Shown: positions 56,055-64,000 of the stretch, piece after piece | How the letters are laid out: each line of letters starts with the position of its first letter | How positions within the stretch are numbered: position 1 is the first letter of the stretch | Origin: Sphingomonas sp. Leaf230 | GTDB taxonomy: Bacteria; Pseudomonadota; Alphaproteobacteria; Sphingomonadales; Sphingomonadaceae | DNA length: 64,000 bases | Reading direction: 5' to 3' | Assembly: GCF_001421745.1 (NCBI RefSeq) | Contig: NZ_LMKW01000009.1 | Location: 467,132 to 531,131 of the forward strand | Translations under genes and position numbers: made by a program | The notes under the pieces: model-generated | What the model was told of the DNA's origin: nothing | Databases searched by the model: none | The model's input: the letters and a program-made list of their open reading frames with translations, nothing else

Positions 56055-56182
56055 CGATCCTCCCCCGCAAGGGGGAGGTGGCGCCGAAGGTGACGGAGGG
56101 GGAGGATCCGGAACATCGGTTATCCCTTTCCTCCCCCTCCGTCTGGCAAGAGCCAGCCACCTCCCCCTGGCGGGGGAGGATC
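56055..56182. repeat. Paired palindromic element, TCCTCCCCC family
   Basis: GATCCTCCCCCGCAAGGGGG near 56056 and the inverted CCCCCTGGCGGGGGAGGATC near 56163-56182 bracket a GACGGAGGGGGAGG / CCTCCCCCTCCGTC inner pair. Same family as 26683-26805. Confidence 0.82.
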
Positions 56183-56189
56183 GAAGGTC

Positions 56190-57602
56190 TCAGCCGTCGG
56201 CTAGGCCGATCCCGATTGACGCACGGGCGCTTTCGGATTCGCTGCTGACGACCGGGTAGGCGCAGTAATCAGCGGCGTAATAGGCGCTCGGGCGGTGATT
56301 GCCCGACCAGCCGATCCCGCCGAACGGCGCTCCGCTTGAGGCACCATTGGTGGGCTTGTTCCAGTTGACGATGCCGGCGCGGATGTTCGCCCAGAAGCGG
56401 TCGTACAGTGCGGGCGTCTGACTGATGAGCGAGGCGGACAGGCCGTAGCGCGTGTTGTTCGCCTCGGCGATCGCGGCGTCGAAATCGTCGACGCGGACCA
56501 TCTGCAGGATCGGGCCGAACAGCTCGATATCGGGGCGGTCGGCGATGTCGGTGACGTCGATCAGCGCGGGCTTCAGGAACGGCAGGTCCTCGACCGGGCG
56601 TTCGAGATGGCGGATCGGGCGACCGCCACGCGTGAGCAGTTCGAGGAAGCTCTCGGTCAGTTGCTCGGCCGCTTCGTTGTCGATTACCGGGCCCATGAAC
56701 GGCGCCGGGTTCGCATGCGGTTCGCCGACGATGATCCGGCCGACCATCTTGTCGAGCGTGGCGATCAGCGGGTCGTACAGTTTCGTGTCGACGATCAGCC
56801 GGCGCGCGGCGGTGCAACGCTGGCCGGCTGTGGTGAAGGCGGACTGGATGATCAGCACGGCGGCGGTGTGCAGGTCGGGCGCGTCCCAAACGACGATCGG
56901 ATTGTTGCCGCCCATCTCGAGCGCGAGGATCTTCTCAGGCTTGTCGGCGAACGCGCGGTTAAGCGCGAGGCCAGTGCGCGCCGAGCCGGTGAACAGCAGC
57001 CCGTCGATGTCAGGATGCGCGGCGAGTGCCTTACCCTCGTTGGGGCCACCAATGACGAGGCGGATGCATTCGGGCGGGACGCCGGCGGCGCGGAAGCACT
57101 CGACGAGGAACGCGCCGACGGCGGGGGTCTTTTCGGATGGCTTGAAGACGACCGCGTTGCCGGCAATCAGCGCGGGGACAATGTGGCCGTTGGGCAGGTG
57201 CGCCGGGAAGTTGTACGGCCCGAGCACGGCCAGCACGCCGTGCGGCTTGTGGCGGACGGCGATCCGCGATCCCATCGTCGCTTCGAGGCGGCGCTGCGCG
57301 GTGCGATCGGCATAGGCGCTGACCGAGATGTCGACCTTGGCGATGACCGTCTCGACCTCGCCCCGCGCTTCCCAGATCGGCTTGCCGGTCTCGCGCGCGA
57401 TCAGGTCAGTAAAGGCGTCGTTGCGCTGGCGGACGATGTTGGCGAAGCGCCGCATCGTCTCGATCCGGAAGGCGAGTGGTTTCGACGCCCAGCTCGACCA
57501 GCCGGCGCGCGCGCAGGCGACTTCGGCATCGACGTCGCCGATCGGGTGGCGCCAGAGGACCGCACCGGTGGCTGGCTCGTAGGAGATGATCTCGTCGGAC
57601 AT
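56190..57602 (-). CDS. astD: Succinylglutamate-semialdehyde dehydrogenase
   Basis: This 470-residue aldehyde dehydrogenase matches AstD, which oxidises N-succinylglutamate semialdehyde in the arginine succinyltransferase pathway: GPYNFPAHLPNGHIVPAL, LFTGSARTG, catalytic Glu in LALEMGGNNP, and nucleophile Cys in TTAGQRCTAARR. No other ast gene is adjacent, so the assignment rests on motifs. I start at the ATG at 57602; the in-frame extension to 57638 is not family-like. Palindromic elements flank it on both sides. Confidence 0.88.
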   Translation of the reverse strand: MSDEIISYEPATGAVLWRHPIGDVDAEVACARAGWSSWASKPLAFRIETMRRFANIVRQRNDAFTDLIARETGKPIWEARGEVETVIAKVDISVSAYADRTAQRRLEATMGSRIAVRHKPHGVLAVLGPYNFPAHLPNGHIVPALIAGNAVVFKPSEKTPAVGAFLVECFRAAGVPPECIRLVIGGPNEGKALAAHPDIDGLLFTGSARTGLALNRAFADKPEKILALEMGGNNPIVVWDAPDLHTAAVLIIQSAFTTAGQRCTAARRLIVDTKLYDPLIATLDKMVGRIIVGEPHANPAPFMGPVIDNEAAEQLTESFLELLTRGGRPIRHLERPVEDLPFLKPALIDVTDIADRPDIELFGPILQMVRVDDFDAAIAEANNTRYGLSASLISQTPALYDRFWANIRAGIVNWNKPTNGASSGAPFGGIGWSGNHRPSAYYAADYCAYPVVSSESESARASIGIGLADG

Positions 57603-57655
57603 GCGTCGCTCTTGCCTTGATTCGCAGCGAGTTTCCACTGGGGCGCGCCGTTTTG

Positions 57656-57766
57656 CTCCCCCCCTGAAAGGGAGGGGCTGGGGGTGGGTCGGGTTCCATG
57701 GGTTCAGACGCTCGCGGCTCAGGCCGACCGACCCACCCCCGACCCCTCCCTTCCAGGGAGGGGAGA
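57656..57766. repeat. Paired palindromic element, CTCCCCCCCTGAAAGGGAGGGG family
   Basis: CTCCCCCCCTGAAAGGGAGG on the left, with GGGGGTGGGTCGG, is inverted as CCGACCCACCCCCGACCCCT and CCTCCCTTCCAGGGAGGGGAG on the right. It fills the gap between selO and astD. Confidence 0.82.
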
Positions 57767-59128
57767 TTACTGGGCTAGCGCTTCGCCCATTTCGCGGATT
57801 GCGACGACCTTGGCGTTTAGCAAACTCCAGTCGTCATGCTCGTCGATCGGGGCCCAAATCGCTTCGACCTCGTCGATGAGCATGCTGCATGGCTCGCCCG
57901 ACCAATAGGGGTGGGAGCGGTCCTTGCGTGGTTCATAGCCACCGAGCGCGGCGCGGACTTCGGCCCAGGGTTCGGCGTAGGTGCCGGGTAACTCCCCACC
58001 GAATGCATCGAAGAAGAAGCGGTCGATGCCGACGCCAGAGGTGCGCAACGCGCGTTCGGTGGCCTGGACGAGGTCGCGGTCGGTATCCGGATCGCGCGGG
58101 CGGACGCCGAGGCGCCAGAGGATCGCCTGCGTGACTTCGGGTTGATAGCGCGGGCCGAACTGGTCGAGTGCCGCCACCAGCGGGTCGCTCTCGGCGATCT
58201 GGCGGAGCGCGACGGCGAGTTGCATCACGTCCCAGTGGATCGCCTCGGGCTGGCGGCCGAACGCGTAGAGCCCCTGATGGTCGAAATAGGCGGCGGTGAA
58301 GGCCGGGTCCCAGGTCGGAGCGAACCGCCACGGGCCGTAGTCGAAGCTCTCCCCGGTGACGTTGATATTGTCCGAATTGAGCACGCCGTGGACGAAGCCC
58401 GCCGCCATGTAGCGCGCCGCGAGACGCGCGGTGCGGCCGACGACGAGGTCGAGCAGGCGGACCGGATCGTCGCTGTCCTCGTCGTACAGGTTGCGGAGCG
58501 TGTAGCCGACGAGTTTGCGCAATCCCGCTTCGTCGCGGTGGTAGGCGAGGCGCTGGAAGCTGCCGATACGGACGTGGCTGTGGTTGAGGCGGACGAGGAC
58601 CGCCGAGCGCGTCGGGCTTGGCTCATCGCCGCGTTGGAGTTCCTCGCCGGTCTCGATCAGCGACAGTGTCCGCGAAGTCGGCACGTTCAGCGCCTCGAGC
58701 ATCTCGGTCGCGAGGATCTCGCGCATCCCGCCCTTGAGCGTGAGGCGACCGTCGCCAGCGCGGCTCCAAGGCGTCTGTCCCGAGCCCTTGGTGCCGAGGT
58801 CCATCAGGCGACCACGGTCATCCCGCATCTGCGCGAAGGTGAAGCCGCGACCGTCGCCGAGATCGGGGTTGTAACTGCGGAACTGGTGGCCGTGATAGCG
58901 GAGCGCGAACGGCCGGGGCAGCGTGCCGGGGAGGGGCTCGAACCGGCCGAAATGGCGCGTCCATTCGTCCTCGGTGAGCGTGTCGACCCCGATTTGCGCC
59001 GCGGCGCGATCGTTGCGGAAGCGGGTGCGCGTCTCCAGGAAGTCGGCGGGCGCGACGGGATCGAAGAAGCCGTCGCCGAGCTCAAGGAGCTTTGCTTCGG
59101 GGCGATAGGCTTGCGGGAAGATGGGCAT
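57767..59128 (-). CDS. selO: Protein adenylyltransferase SelO/YdiU
   Basis: This 453-residue pseudokinase transfers AMP from ATP to hydroxyl side chains of proteins. Family motifs are present: RYHGHQF, LMDLGTKGSGQTPWSRAGDGR, TLKGGMREILATEMLEAL, the active-site aspartate in VLNSDNINV and the metal-binding DYGPW. It is slightly shorter than E. coli SelO and lacks the C-terminal selenocysteine that some relatives have. It is divergent from the hydrolase at 59166. Confidence 0.94.
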   Translation of the reverse strand: MPIFPQAYRPEAKLLELGDGFFDPVAPADFLETRTRFRNDRAAAQIGVDTLTEDEWTRHFGRFEPLPGTLPRPFALRYHGHQFRSYNPDLGDGRGFTFAQMRDDRGRLMDLGTKGSGQTPWSRAGDGRLTLKGGMREILATEMLEALNVPTSRTLSLIETGEELQRGDEPSPTRSAVLVRLNHSHVRIGSFQRLAYHRDEAGLRKLVGYTLRNLYDEDSDDPVRLLDLVVGRTARLAARYMAAGFVHGVLNSDNINVTGESFDYGPWRFAPTWDPAFTAAYFDHQGLYAFGRQPEAIHWDVMQLAVALRQIAESDPLVAALDQFGPRYQPEVTQAILWRLGVRPRDPDTDRDLVQATERALRTSGVGIDRFFFDAFGGELPGTYAEPWAEVRAALGGYEPRKDRSHPYWSGEPCSMLIDEVEAIWAPIDEHDDWSLLNAKVVAIREMGEALAQ

Positions 59129-59165
59129 GCGGCGATATGGTGGCCGCTACCCGAAGGACGCAACC

Positions 59166-60047
59166 ATGGCCGCTTACGAAAACCTCTATTGGTGGTCCAA
59201 CGATGGGCTGAGGCTCCACGCGAGGGACTATCCGGGCGGCGAGGAAGGGCAGACGCCGATCATTTGCATGGCCGGTCTCACGCGGAATGCGCGCGATTTC
59301 GATGCGCTGGCGGCGCGCCTTGCCGGGCGCTGGCGCCTGATAGCGGTGGACTTTCGTGGGCGCGGCGAGAGCGCGTATGCGAAAGACCCGATGTCGTACG
59401 TCCCGCTGACCTACGTGCAGGACGTGGAGGCATTGCTGACCGATCAGGGTATCGATCGGTACATCGCGTTCGGCACGTCGCTCGGCGGGATCGTGACGAT
59501 GCTGATGGCGGGGCCATCGCGCGGCCGGATGATGGCGGCGTTGCTCAACGACGTCGGCCCGGAGATCGACGCGCAGGGGCTGTCGCGAATCCGCGGCTAT
59601 GTCGGCAAGGCGAGCGTCTTCCCGACCTGGATGCATGCAGCGCGCTGCGTTTCGGAGAACAACGCCGACGTCTATCCCGACTGGCAGATCGAGGACTGGC
59701 TGGCGATGGCCAAGCGGCTGTACCGGCTCAACAGTTCGGGGCGCATCGTGCTCGATTATGATCTGAAGATCGCCGAGCCTTTTCGCGTGCCGGGGAACGA
59801 GGCGGGGCCGGATATGTGGCAGGCGCTGGCGTCGTTGCGCGAGGTGCCGACGCTGATCGTGCGTGGTGGGCGATCGGACCTGTTGTCGGCGGCGACGGCG
59901 GAGCGGATGGCGGCATCGCTCGACCAGGCGGAACTGGTGACGGTGCCGGGCGTCGGCCATGCGCCGACGCTGAGCGAGACGATGCTGCAGGAGCCGATCG
60001 ACCGGTTGCTGGCGCGCGCGCTTGAGGGGGCGGCGATCCGTGCTTAG
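59166..60047 (+). CDS. Alpha/beta-hydrolase
   Basis: This 293-residue hydrolase has the classic order: ICMAGLTRNARDF, VDFRGRGESAYAKDP, nucleophile serine in AFGTSLGGIVTMLM, acid in VRGGRSDLLS and histidine in VPGVGHAPTL. It resembles esterases/lactonases of the MhpC type; substrate unknown. The ATG at 59166 has AAGGA upstream and avoids overlapping the divergent selO, unlike the in-frame start at 59121. The next gene, an SDR, is 59 bp downstream and may be co-transcribed. Confidence 0.9.
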   Translation: MAAYENLYWWSNDGLRLHARDYPGGEEGQTPIICMAGLTRNARDFDALAARLAGRWRLIAVDFRGRGESAYAKDPMSYVPLTYVQDVEALLTDQGIDRYIAFGTSLGGIVTMLMAGPSRGRMMAALLNDVGPEIDAQGLSRIRGYVGKASVFPTWMHAARCVSENNADVYPDWQIEDWLAMAKRLYRLNSSGRIVLDYDLKIAEPFRVPGNEAGPDMWQALASLREVPTLIVRGGRSDLLSAATAERMAASLDQAELVTVPGVGHAPTLSETMLQEPIDRLLARALEGAAIRA

Positions 60048-60106
60048 GGACATCCGGCTGGGACTGCGCGTTTGGCGTCGACCTTACTGACAAGCCGGGA
60101 AACTTG

Positions 60107-60865
60107 ATGACCGAACGCGCCGACCTCCACACGACTGCCCGCCCGCTCAAAGGTCGCCGCGCGATCATTACCGGGGGCACGACCGGGATCGGCCGGGCGA
60201 TCGCGGTCATGCTCGCCGCGAACGGAGCCAAGGTCTATGTTTGCGGGCGCGACGAACGGTTCTTGGCCGATGCGCTGACGCACATCCGCGAAGTCGGCGA
60301 AGGCGACGGGATGATCACCGAACTCGCCGATCCGGACAAGGTCCGCGCATTCTTCGATGCGGGCGAGGCGTATCTCGGCGGGTTCGACATCACCGTCATC
60401 AACGCCGCGGTAGCGGCCGGTGGCCTGACGCAGATGACCGAGGACGAGCTTCGCTACGCGATCGCGGTCGATTTTACCGCCTATCTGCTCAGTGCGCACC
60501 ATGCCGCGCACCGGATGACGCCGATCGGCGACATGGTCATCATCGGCTCGCTGAGCGCGCATATCCTTGGGCCGAGCTCAACGGTGTATGCCGGGGTGAA
60601 GTCCGGAATCGCCGGATTTTCGGAGGCGTTGCGACGCGAGCTGGGGCCGAAGGGGATTAAGGTCTCGCTGGTCGAACCGGGCAAGGTCGGCTCGAACATG
60701 CAGTATCCGGACGTCCCCGACGACAAGCAGCGCCAGATGATCGAGGCGGAGCAGATGCTGCGCGCGGAGGACATCGCGGTCGGGGTCGAGTTCGTGCTGA
60801 CGCAGCCGACGCGGACGGTGATCCAGCAAATCGTGATCGTTCCGCGGGCGCTCGAGGGCGAGTAG
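60107..60865 (+). CDS. Short-chain dehydrogenase/reductase
   Basis: This 252-residue classical SDR has the cofactor loop TGGTTGIGRAIAV, NAAVAAGG, a catalytic Ser in IIGSLSA and the YxxxK motif YAGVKSG. VEPGKVGSNM is the post-active-site loop. It oxidises or reduces an unidentified alcohol or carbonyl with NAD(P). I use the ATG at 60107 rather than the TTG just before it. It may pair with the upstream hydrolase. Confidence 0.9.
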   Translation: MTERADLHTTARPLKGRRAIITGGTTGIGRAIAVMLAANGAKVYVCGRDERFLADALTHIREVGEGDGMITELADPDKVRAFFDAGEAYLGGFDITVINAAVAAGGLTQMTEDELRYAIAVDFTAYLLSAHHAAHRMTPIGDMVIIGSLSAHILGPSSTVYAGVKSGIAGFSEALRRELGPKGIKVSLVEPGKVGSNMQYPDVPDDKQRQMIEAEQMLRAEDIAVGVEFVLTQPTRTVIQQIVIVPRALEGE

Positions 60866-60888
60866 GCGCCGACCAGCTTCCCCAATTC

Positions 60889-60959
60889 CGTTCGTGCTGA
60901 GCGAAGTCGAAGCACCTTCGCTCGGGGCACACCCTTCGACTTCGCTCAGGGCGAACGGA
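60889..60959. repeat. Inverted repeat, GCTGAGCGAAGTCGAAG family
   Basis: CCGTTCGTGCTGAGCGAAGT is inverted as GACTTCGCTCAGGGCGAACG around a short loop. It lies between the SDR and the GH130-like gene. Confidence 0.85.
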
Positions 60960-61031
60960 GATAGGGTGGCGAACGAAAAGGGGGAGGGCGAAGGGGGGCG
61001 ATGAAAAACCAGATACCTTAAGGAGTTTAGC

Positions 61032-62141
61032 ATGTTCGACCAGCTCGTCTTCACCCCCGCCGACATCGACCTGTCGCGCTCGCCGCTGGCGGGAAAGGTC
61101 GGCGCGGAGACCTATGTGCTCGGCGCGTTCAACCCGGGGATGACGCGGCTGGCGAACGGCAATCTGCTGTTAATGGTGCGCGTGGCGGAGGCGCTGAAGA
61201 AGCCGATCAGGGATGGCAACGTCCATGCGATCCGGTGGGAAGACGGCGCGTACGTGCTCGACGCTTGGCCGCTGACGATGGTCGATACGAAGGATCCTCG
61301 GAAATTCCTGATCCCCGGCGGCGGGTGGAAGGTGATGGCGCTGACCTCGCTGTCGTGGCTGCTCCCGGTCGAGCTCGAGCCTGAGGGCCGCTCGGTGGTC
61401 GCGGTGCATTACGACAAGGCGATCGCGCCGCGGACGTCGTACCAATGCTACGGTGTGGAGGATGCGCGGATCTCGAAGGTCGGCGACCGCTATCTGATGA
61501 CCACCTGTTCGGTGAGCCCGGAACGGCATTCGACGACGCTGTATTCATCTGCCGACGCGCTCGATTGGCAACTCGAGGGGATCGTGCTCGATCACCAGAA
61601 CAAGGACATGCTGATCTTCGAAGGCCTGATCGACGGGCAATATTGGGCGCAGACGCGACCGCTCGGCGACCTGTATTTCGCTTATCCACCAGGCAGTGAA
61701 TGGCGCAGCGGGCCTTCGATCAACCTGTCTCGCTCACCCGATGCGCTCCACTGGAAGCCGCACGACAAGCCCGGCATCCGGCCACACGCCGCCACCGTAT
61801 CGACCGCGCGGATGGGTGGCGGCGCGCCTCCGATCTTGACCGATCGAGGTTGGCTGACGCTGTGGCACGGGGTGGAGCCGTCGGGCGTGGTCGGGATTTA
61901 CCGGACGTACTGGTCGATCCTAGACAAGGACGATCCCTCGATCACGGTGGCGACCGAGCATACCGCATTGCTGGAACCGAATCCGGCGCTCACCGAACCG
62001 CTGAAGGATAGCATGTACCTCGACAACGTCGTCTTCACGACGGGCATCGCCGACGCGGGCGACTTCTACGTGGTGGCCAGTGGTGAGGCGGATCTGGCAT
62101 GCCGGATCACGCACATTGCCAAGGACGTGTTAGCCGGCTGA
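61032..62141 (+). CDS. GH130-family glycosidase/phosphorylase-like protein
   Basis: This 369-residue five-bladed beta-propeller protein has GH130 features: GAFNPGMTRLANGNLLLMVRV, CYGVEDARISKVG, MLIFEGLIDGQYWAQTRP, GGGAPPILTDRGWL and LTLWHGVEP. GH130 enzymes phosphorolyse or hydrolyse beta-mannosides; the precise substrate is open. No signal peptide is seen, so it acts in the cytoplasm. TTAAGGAG precedes the ATG. A large hairpin follows. Confidence 0.88.
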   Translation: MFDQLVFTPADIDLSRSPLAGKVGAETYVLGAFNPGMTRLANGNLLLMVRVAEALKKPIRDGNVHAIRWEDGAYVLDAWPLTMVDTKDPRKFLIPGGGWKVMALTSLSWLLPVELEPEGRSVVAVHYDKAIAPRTSYQCYGVEDARISKVGDRYLMTTCSVSPERHSTTLYSSADALDWQLEGIVLDHQNKDMLIFEGLIDGQYWAQTRPLGDLYFAYPPGSEWRSGPSINLSRSPDALHWKPHDKPGIRPHAATVSTARMGGGAPPILTDRGWLTLWHGVEPSGVVGIYRTYWSILDKDDPSITVATEHTALLEPNPALTEPLKDSMYLDNVVFTTGIADAGDFYVVASGEADLACRITHIAKDVLAG

Positions 62142-62148
62142 GCGCTAG

Positions 62149-62185
62149 CCAGGAGGGAGGACGCAGTGTGCGGCCTCCCTCCTGG
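62149..62185. terminator. Terminator-like hairpin between convergent genes
   Basis: CCAGGAGGGAGG pairs perfectly with CCTCCCTCCTGG around 13 nt. It lies between the stops of the GH130-like gene and the cysteine-rich orphan. There is no T-run on either side. Confidence 0.6.
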
Positions 62186-62194
62186 AAAGTCGGG

Positions 62195-62551
62195 TCAGCA
62201 GCGGCCGAACGACTTCGAAACGACGACATGGCCGGCGACCGAGATCGTGACCTTCACGCCGGTAGGGATGCCCCATGTCGTGCAGATGTCGAGGCAAGCC
62301 TGCGCTGCGGTTCCGCTGGGGAAGATCGACGGAATGGGCAGGCAGATCGAGCCGAACCCTAGTGGCAGATTGACGCAGACCTGTCCGTTGTTGACCGTGA
62401 CGCTGATACACCCGCCGGCCAGTACCAATGCACCGCCATTGGAAACGTCGGTCTCCGCACTAACCGAAGCAATATTGGCCGACTTTGCATGTTGCGCGGC
62501 GGCGTCGAGAGCGCTTTGGATCTGTTTCGGATCGAAATCATAGGCAGCCAT
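62195..62551 (-). CDS. Orphan cysteine-rich small protein
   Basis: This 118-residue protein matches no family that I know. Residues 1-47 are helical and polar, then ALVLAGG, ending in Gly-Gly just before the first cysteine. The rest has six cysteines in all (48, 59, 70, 86, 90, 118) among alternating hydrophobic strands (CISVTVNNGQVCVNLPLG, VKVTISVAGHVVVSK). There is no N-terminal signal peptide. The ATG at 62551 has AAAAGGA at the right distance; an upstream ATG at 62608 would add 19 residues. A leader-plus-core layout is conceivable, but no processing gene is visible. It is a single gene, convergent with the GH130-like gene. Confidence 0.65.
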   Translation of the reverse strand: MAAYDFDPKQIQSALDAAAQHAKSANIASVSAETDVSNGGALVLAGGCISVTVNNGQVCVNLPLGFGSICLPIPSIFPSGTAAQACLDICTTWGIPTGVKVTISVAGHVVVSKSFGRC

Positions 62552-62783
62552 AACGGTCATCCTTTTGTTGCCGGTATTCCGGTCCAACTGTTTTACGGGT
62601 GTCGTCATATCCAACTCAATTCGAACATTGTCCGTTTCGCTTGGCTATGGAGGCAAATACTTTAACGAATGATCCGTTTCGACGGAAATACTGTTCCGAT
62701 GATCTTCGTGTTGCCAGCGCTGGCGCACGGTAAGTCCGCACGCGCCCTTGAAAGCGCTCGCGAAAATCGGCATCGCGTCGGCC

Positions 62784-63920
62784 ATGGCCGCTCCCGTCAA
62801 CATCCTCCACCTCCACTCCTCGTTCGACCTTGGCGGCAAGGAGGCGCGCGCGGTTCGGCTGATGAATGCGTTCGGCGATCGCGCGAAACACACCATCGTG
62901 TCGGGCGTGCCCGATGCGCTGAGCGCGCGGGACTCGATCGCGAAGGGGGTGCGCTACGAGATCGCGCAGAACCCGCCGCCGCTGACGGGCAAGCCTTCGG
63001 TCGCGCGCTACGAGGCGATAGCGCAGTATATGCGGCGGTTCGACCTGGTGCTGACGTACAACTGGGGTGCGATCGACGGGGCGATGGCGCGACGGGCGTT
63101 CGCCAAGGGCGCGCCGCCGCTGGTGCATCACGAGGACGGGTTCAACGCGGACGAAGCGGGCGGGCTCAAGATCGAGCGCAACATCTACCGGCGGCTCGCG
63201 CTGGGCGCGGCGCATGCGCTGGCGGTGCCGTCCGAGGTGCTCGAAGGCATCGCGCTGAAGACGTGGAAGCAGCCGCGCGAGCGGGTCCACCGGATCGTCA
63301 ACGGGATCGGCACCGCCTATTACGCGCAGAAGCCCGAACCCAAAGCGATCCCGGGATTTACCCCCAGCGCCAAGGAAGTCGTGATCGGCGCGCTGGCCGG
63401 CTTGCGCGAGGTGAAGGACCTTACCGCGCTCGTTCGCGCGGTCGGCGGCGTGTCGGGTCGCATACGCCTCGTGATCGTCGGCGAGGGGCCGGAGCGCGTG
63501 AACATTATCCAGGCCGCCGCGGCGATGGGGATGGCGGACAAATTGGTCCTGCCAGGATTCTTGGATCGCCCCTACCGTTACATCGGCCATTTCGACATGC
63601 TCGCGGTGTCGTCGCGGAGCGAGCAGTTTCCGATCTCGGTGGTCGAGGCGATGGCGGCCGGCTTGCCGATCGCAAGCTATCCGGTCGGTGACATCACGCG
63701 AATGGTCTCGCCCGAGAATCTGCCTTTCGTGACCGAGATCGCCAACGAGGTTCGGTTGCGCGATGCGTTGCAGGCGCTGGTCCACGATCCCGCCTTGCGC
63801 GCCTCGGTCGGTGCCGCGAACCAGGCAAAGGCGCGCTCGGAATTTGACGAAGAGGTTATGATCGCTCGCTATCGCGCGCTGTACGAAGGTGCCCTGAACC
63901 GTCCGAGTGCGCTAACCTAG
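62784..63920 (+). CDS. GT4-type glycosyltransferase
   Basis: This 378-residue GT-B glycosyltransferase has an N-terminal acceptor domain starting NILHLHSSFDLGGKE (the glycine loop of GT4 enzymes), a linker, and a C-terminal nucleotide-sugar domain with VIGALAGLREVKDL, LVLPGFLDRPYRYIGHFDML and the E-x7-E signature EQFPISVVEAMAAGLPI. It probably adds a sugar to a cell-surface polysaccharide or lipid. The ATG at 62784 fits the family start; a TTG at 62748 is possible. No clear ribosome binding site. Confidence 0.9.
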   Translation: MAAPVNILHLHSSFDLGGKEARAVRLMNAFGDRAKHTIVSGVPDALSARDSIAKGVRYEIAQNPPPLTGKPSVARYEAIAQYMRRFDLVLTYNWGAIDGAMARRAFAKGAPPLVHHEDGFNADEAGGLKIERNIYRRLALGAAHALAVPSEVLEGIALKTWKQPRERVHRIVNGIGTAYYAQKPEPKAIPGFTPSAKEVVIGALAGLREVKDLTALVRAVGGVSGRIRLVIVGEGPERVNIIQAAAAMGMADKLVLPGFLDRPYRYIGHFDMLAVSSRSEQFPISVVEAMAAGLPIASYPVGDITRMVSPENLPFVTEIANEVRLRDALQALVHDPALRASVGAANQAKARSEFDEEVMIARYRALYEGALNRPSALT

Positions 63921-63989
63921 GTCGTAATATTGCTCGCACGCTGCGTCCTTGCGATATAGGGGGCCGTATTTTCCGGGAGAGGTGACGTC

Positions 63990-64000
63990 GTGTTCAAGGG
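63990..64000 (+). CDS. Start of a further gene, cut by the window end
   Basis: GGGAGAGG ends about 7 nt before a GTG (GTG TTC AAG), consistent with a new coding region beginning at the edge. Only three and a half codons are visible, so the product cannot be named. Confidence 0.3.

Overview
This is a GC-rich, densely coded chromosomal segment. The gene set and chemistry point to an alphaproteobacterium of the order Sphingomonadales, most likely Sphingomonas in the strict sense. The pointers are: a split cobalamin methionine synthase; two large outer-membrane TonB-dependent receptors; ffs directly before dnaX-ybaB; ChpT (the CckA-to-CtrA phosphotransferase, an alphaproteobacterial protein); EcfG-type stress promoters; UPF0262, DUF2849 and DUF934 proteins; and an ornithine decarboxylase plus deoxyhypusine-synthase-like pair that fits sym-homospermidine, the polyamine used to diagnose that genus. 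No phage, insertion sequence, integrase, CRISPR array or tRNA was seen, so this reads as core chromosome.

Layout. 1-9 kb: metH in two pieces, an aldehyde dehydrogenase divergent from a quinone oxidoreductase, and a two-component system. 9-16 kb: two divergent TonB receptors; the second is co-transcribed with a lipoprotein beta-propeller phytase behind a PHO box. 16-24 kb: a UbiB-like kinase, glnBA under a sigma-54/NtrC control region, arsC, aroQ-accB-accC, a thiS-thiG fusion and a CsbD stress protein. 24-31 kb: a HAD phosphatase, an esterase, a MAPEG protein, the homospermidine pair, a threonine dehydratase and small proteins. 31-34 kb: two tandem cysteine desulfurases and a ferredoxin, then two small secreted basic proteins. 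34-42 kb: ffs-dnaX-ybaB, mtgA, a broken amine oxidase gene, rpoH, rluD and a JAMM peptidase. 42-48 kb: chpT and a cheA-W-Y-B-R cluster. 48-52 kb: an HPP protein, cdd, a lysozyme-like protein, UPF0262 and dnaB. 52-56 kb: a sulfate-assimilation operon (cobA-DUF2849-cysI-DUF934-cysH). 56-64 kb: astD, selO, a hydrolase, an SDR, a GH130 protein, an orphan cysteine-rich protein and a glycosyltransferase.

The most distinctive feature is the crowd of imperfect palindromic elements, in at least seven sequence families, many arranged as two inverted copies. They fill most intergenic gaps. Two sit in frame inside protein genes: one in the activation-domain part of metH, one in a flavin amine oxidase that also carries an in-frame TAA. 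Elsewhere their G-rich edges lie exactly where a ribosome binding site is needed, including both metH genes. No transposase of the REP-associated kind is visible here.

Regulatory signals read directly from the bases are a PHO box before the receptor-phytase operon, a GG-N10-GC sigma-54 promoter plus a perfect GCACC-N5-GGTGC site before glnB, two GGAAC-N16/17-CGTT EcfG promoters, and a CtrA-like half-consensus before cheA. All functional calls are from reading the sequence and recalling protein families; no database search was run.
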